Part shown: positions 61,101-64,000 of the stretch, in pieces | Layout: the number at the start of each line of letters is the position of its first letter | Position numbering within the stretch: position 1 is the first letter of the stretch | Origin: Monarcha castaneiventris obscurior | Lineage: Eukaryota; Chordata; Aves; Passeriformes; Monarchidae | DNA: 64,000 nucleotides | Assembly (NCBI GenBank): GCA_026261815.1 | Contig: JAMPIT010000848.1 | Location: forward strand, 4,650,001 to 4,714,000 | Direction: 5' to 3' | The notes under the pieces: generated by a model | Database searches by the model: none | Told to the model about the DNA's origin: nothing | Seen by the model: only the letters and a program-made list of their open reading frames with translations | Translations under genes and position numbers: made by a program

Positions 61101-62075
61101 TACCGAGCAGGGCGCTGGGACAAAGGCTGAGCTGGTGGTAAAACATCTAACAAGGCACGCAGCCCCGAGTATGACAGCCTTGTTTAGAAGGATGGTTGGA
61201 CTCCAAGGTGTTAAGTGCTTTTGTTCCTCCCGTGCCCTCGGCTTTCAGATGGAGCCAATTTGCACAGCATCTCCCTCCCAGCTAAAAGCAGTGCAAGCAC
61301 ACTTTCTCGTCCTAGCGGAAGATTTCGTAGGGAAGAGAGAAAGTGTTGCATTTAGAAACAGAAATGCTGCCAGCAAATGCTATTTCAGCAATTACCTATG
61401 TTTAGTAATTATGCTAATGTTGATTCTCAAAAGGCTGTTATTTGCTCAGCATGTTCTTCATACTTTATCTCTCTACCTGCCTAACCCTTTATTTTCACTC
61501 TAGCTATTACTGGTTGTTTGTCAAGTTAAGTGATGTTTGCAGTGCCAAGTGTTGTCAAGGTACTGTTGCTTTAGCTGAATTCCTATTTTTCCAATACCAG
61601 CTGCTGTGATTTTCTGCTCATCACTACTACAAGGCTTTGGGGATTGGATTTCACTGCTTACAAGAACCCTTGGGTGCTGCAGGTGTTGCTGGGCTGTGGG
61701 GTGAATGAGCAGCTCCTGGGAGCTGTAAAAACGTGTTTGATGAAGTGTGATGGGCATCAATTTGTAAGTGTTGGCCTGACACACGTGGGGGCCCTGTGTG
61801 TGCTCCAGCCCGGCTGCAGCTCCAGCTCTGTGTGCTGGCAACTGGGAACACCCCAGCACAGCCTCCGGTGGGCACGGCCCTACAGAGACACCTGGAGCAC
61901 CCTGCTGGGTTAGGCTTAAAGAGAATCCTGTGGAAATGTCAGCACATAACTGAGGAACAGCCTGCAGCCTGCACAGGGGTCCGTGTGTAAGAGTATGGGG
62001 GGTGTGTGTGTGTCTTGTACGTGCAGAGCAAGGGGAAAGTGCTCAGGTGCCTGGAGCAAAGCAAAACTGCCCCAA
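61101..62075. other. Gene-free unique sequence
   Basis: No gene is supported. The sequence becomes GC-richer toward the minisatellite. Confidence 0.4.
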
Positions 62076-62462
62076 GGCCAGCACAGCTCCAGGTGGATGA
62101 GGCCAGTGGGTCATTTGGGCCAGCACAGTTCCAAGTGGATGAGGCCAATGGATCGTTTGGGCCAGCACAGTTCCAGGTGGATGAGGCCAATGGATCGTTT
62201 GGGCCAGCACAGTTCCAGGTGGATGAGGCCAGTGGATCATTTGGGCCAGCACAGCTCCAAGTGGATGCGGCCAATGGATCATTTGGGCCAGCACAGCTCC
62301 AAGTGGATGAGGCCAGTGGATCATTTGGGCCAGCACAGTTCCAGGTGGATGAGGCCAGTGGATCGTTTGGGCCAGCACAGTTCCAAGTGGATGAGGCCAA
62401 TGGATCGTTTGGGCCAGCACAGTTCCAAGTGGATGAGGCCAATGGATCGTTTGGGCCAGCAC
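62076..62462 (+). repeat. Minisatellite, nine units of 42 bp
   Basis: Nine phased units start every 42 bp from 62076, followed by a partial tenth (GGCCAGCAC) at 62454. Each unit contains GGCCAGCACAG, then TCCARGTGGATGAGGCC and ATGGATCRTTTG. Units differ at six recurrent positions and have no length changes. Because 42 is a multiple of 3, a plus-strand frame (62006-62536) encodes a 14-residue repeat of the type FGPAQFQVDEANGS. Other frames on both strands are open too. Of the six variable sites, three are silent and three change the residue in that frame, so there is no clear sign of coding selection. Confidence 0.96.
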
Positions 62463-63417
62463 CAGAGCCGTGCCCTCAGGAATGTGCCCCCTGCCAGCCA
62501 CTGGTCCCAGCACTGCTCCCCAGGAACATCCAGTGACAGGAGAGAAACGGGCAGGGTTGTGCCTGGAGCAGGGAAAGGGAAACTGAGCTGGGGGAGGAAA
62601 AGGGAAAAGCCCTACTGCAGGGAGGGATTCTGCATGCACAAGGCTGGGACGTGGCACTTAAGGAAGGGCCAGTTTTGGAGGCAGGCCTGAGTCTGTGCCT
62701 GCCAGTGTGACCCAGCGTGTCTGAGCCTGGAGACACTGGGAATTTATTGGTGCTCAGTGATCCCAAACGTGCTGCTTCCAGGTCCCAGCCAACCTTCCAG
62801 CACAGCTCACCCCAGGGTCACTTCTGTCCCCTCTCCTTTCTCCCCAGGCACTCATGGCAGATACCTGCTGCCAAAATTTTTTGCAACAATCCCCACCTTT
62901 GACCCTGGTTAACAAACGTGTCTCTAGACAATTCCCAAGGAAGATTCATGGTTTAACATGCTACAGCTATTTCAACAAGCATCCTGCAAACAGCAGCCTG
63001 CACTGCAGGAGAAGGAGCTGGGTGTGTGGAGATGAGCCTGCCAGCCCCAGTGTCAGACAGACCCTGGGAATATTTAATTCACCAGTGCAGGCACAGCTTT
63101 GAGAGCTTGACTCCTCTTGCAGCTCCTCCCTGACATGCAGCAGCCTCAAACACACGGTGCAGCACTGCACATTGATAAACTAATTTGCTCTGCATTTGCT
63201 GTCAAGTGACATTTGCACCTTCCTTGAACTTTATGGGTTCCAACTTTCTTTCTCCATTGATTTTTTTTTTTTCCCCTTTCAATTCCCCGTTCTGTTCCTG
63301 CGGTTCAGGGAACACGTCCCGAGCCCTCTCGTGGTTAATTTAGCATCCATTAGCTTTTTATCAACTTATTTGTAAATTGGCTGTTAGGGTTTCCTTAGGA
63401 GGAAGAAATTACATCTA
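62463..63417. other. Gene-free unique sequence
   Basis: No gene is supported. The span 63180-63417 is AT-rich, with a poly-T run near 63260-63272 and TTAATTTAGCATCCATTAGC at 63335-63354, suggesting possible conserved sequence. Confidence 0.35.
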
Positions 63418-63640
63418 ATCCTCGGTCCCGAGAGGAGCGCTGCCCCCGCGCAGGGATGTGCAAGCTCAGGGAACAGCAGCGTTAGCAAGGAGCCAGCCTT
63501 GTTTCGTGGCCAAGATAAGGCAGGTACGAGCCGGGCTGACTTGGCACCCGTGTTCATTAGCCGAGATGGGGAGCTTTGAACTGCAGCGAGCAGCGATTAA
63601 GCGCTAATTGTGTCTTCTGTAAGGGGGCATTTCGAACAGC
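63418..63640. promoter_or_regulatory. Small CpG cluster, candidate regulatory element
   Basis: CpG dinucleotides are dense here compared with the rest of the window (CTCGGTCCCGAGAGG, AGCGCTGCCCCCGCGC, TACGAGCCGGG, AGCGATTAAGCGCTAATTG). CTCGGTCCCGAG is itself a palindrome-like dyad, and AGATAAGG near 63514 is a GATA-type site. The cluster is too short for a full CpG island and no transcript start can be placed. It could be a distal enhancer or a poised promoter fragment. Confidence 0.3.
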
Positions 63641-64000
63641 TCACCCCTTTGTTAGGCGGCTCTTCTCACACACATCACGTCTCCCCACGGATAAACAGCC
63701 CTTTATCTCACTTGACTCTTCTGTTTTCCTTTCCCTATGAAATGCTGGATCTGATTTAAGTTCACCCGCATCCAGTGACTCCAAATTCAATAGATCTTCC
63801 TTGTTACCTCTTTCCTTTCGGAAAGTCTTCATCAATGAAACCCTTGAAAATGATTTAAATGACCAACAGAGAGTAGTGCTCTTTAACTGTGCAATCAGAG
63901 ATGATTTACTGAATGCATTTCGGGATGATTGCAGTGCGGGTTTAGGGATCGCTCAGGAAAGAGAGGAGGAAGTGGCTGAGGTGTTTTGCCTCCCCTGAAA
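63641..64000. other. Gene-free right edge
   Basis: Single-copy AT-rich sequence. Open frames run off or near the window edge without a recognised domain. A gene beginning beyond the edge cannot be excluded. Confidence 0.35.

Noticed and set aside
62076..62462. CRISPR array or leucine-rich-type protein repeat
   Set aside because: There are no spacers, and the 14-residue translation matches no protein repeat family I recognise.

Overview
This window looks like bird nuclear DNA, most probably from a songbird. The main evidence is a dozen fragments of CR1 LINEs in both orientations, recognised by their conserved 3' ends (forms such as GGTCCCTTCCAACCCAAACC or CCTGCCATGGGCAGG and short ATTCTATG-type tails), plus solo LTRs of endogenous retroviruses with bird-like layouts. 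No mammalian SINEs, bacterial operons or phage genes are seen. The songbird call rests on the look of the LTR families and was not checked against a database.

I could not support any protein-coding gene, tRNA, rRNA or CRISPR array. The open reading frames are short, lack recognisable domains, or lie in tandem repeats and CR1 pieces. The window is best read as intergenic or deep intronic DNA.

Layout. 1-8.1 kb: two related solo LTRs in opposite orientation (151-761 minus, 7457-8083 plus), each with its own 5-bp target-site duplication, with three CR1 pieces between them. 8.1-15.8 kb: a 35-bp tandem duplication, a CR1 piece, a 155-bp direct duplication whose copies lie 2 kb apart, and a GGAT microsatellite. 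15.8-28.4 kb: mostly single-copy sequence, partly AT-rich with homeodomain- and octamer-type motifs. 28.4-29.6 kb: a minisatellite of exactly 65 phased 19-bp units. 31.0-31.3 kb: three identical 92-bp units, each carrying a CR1 end. 33-38 kb: AT-rich blocks that look like conserved non-coding elements, one with an RFX-type X-box, then a 607-bp ERVK-like solo LTR inserted inside an older CR1. 38.8-53 kb: mostly unique sequence with two more LTR-like segments and a 1.2-kb AT-rich block. 53-58.7 kb: CR1 pieces and a 487-bp solo LTR. 61-64 kb: a homeodomain-type dyad, a minisatellite of nine 42-bp units and a small CpG cluster.

There is no gene circuit to describe. The content is a repeat-insertion record laid over single-copy DNA that may hold distal regulatory elements. 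The conserved-element calls come from composition and motifs only; an alignment to other vertebrates would settle them.
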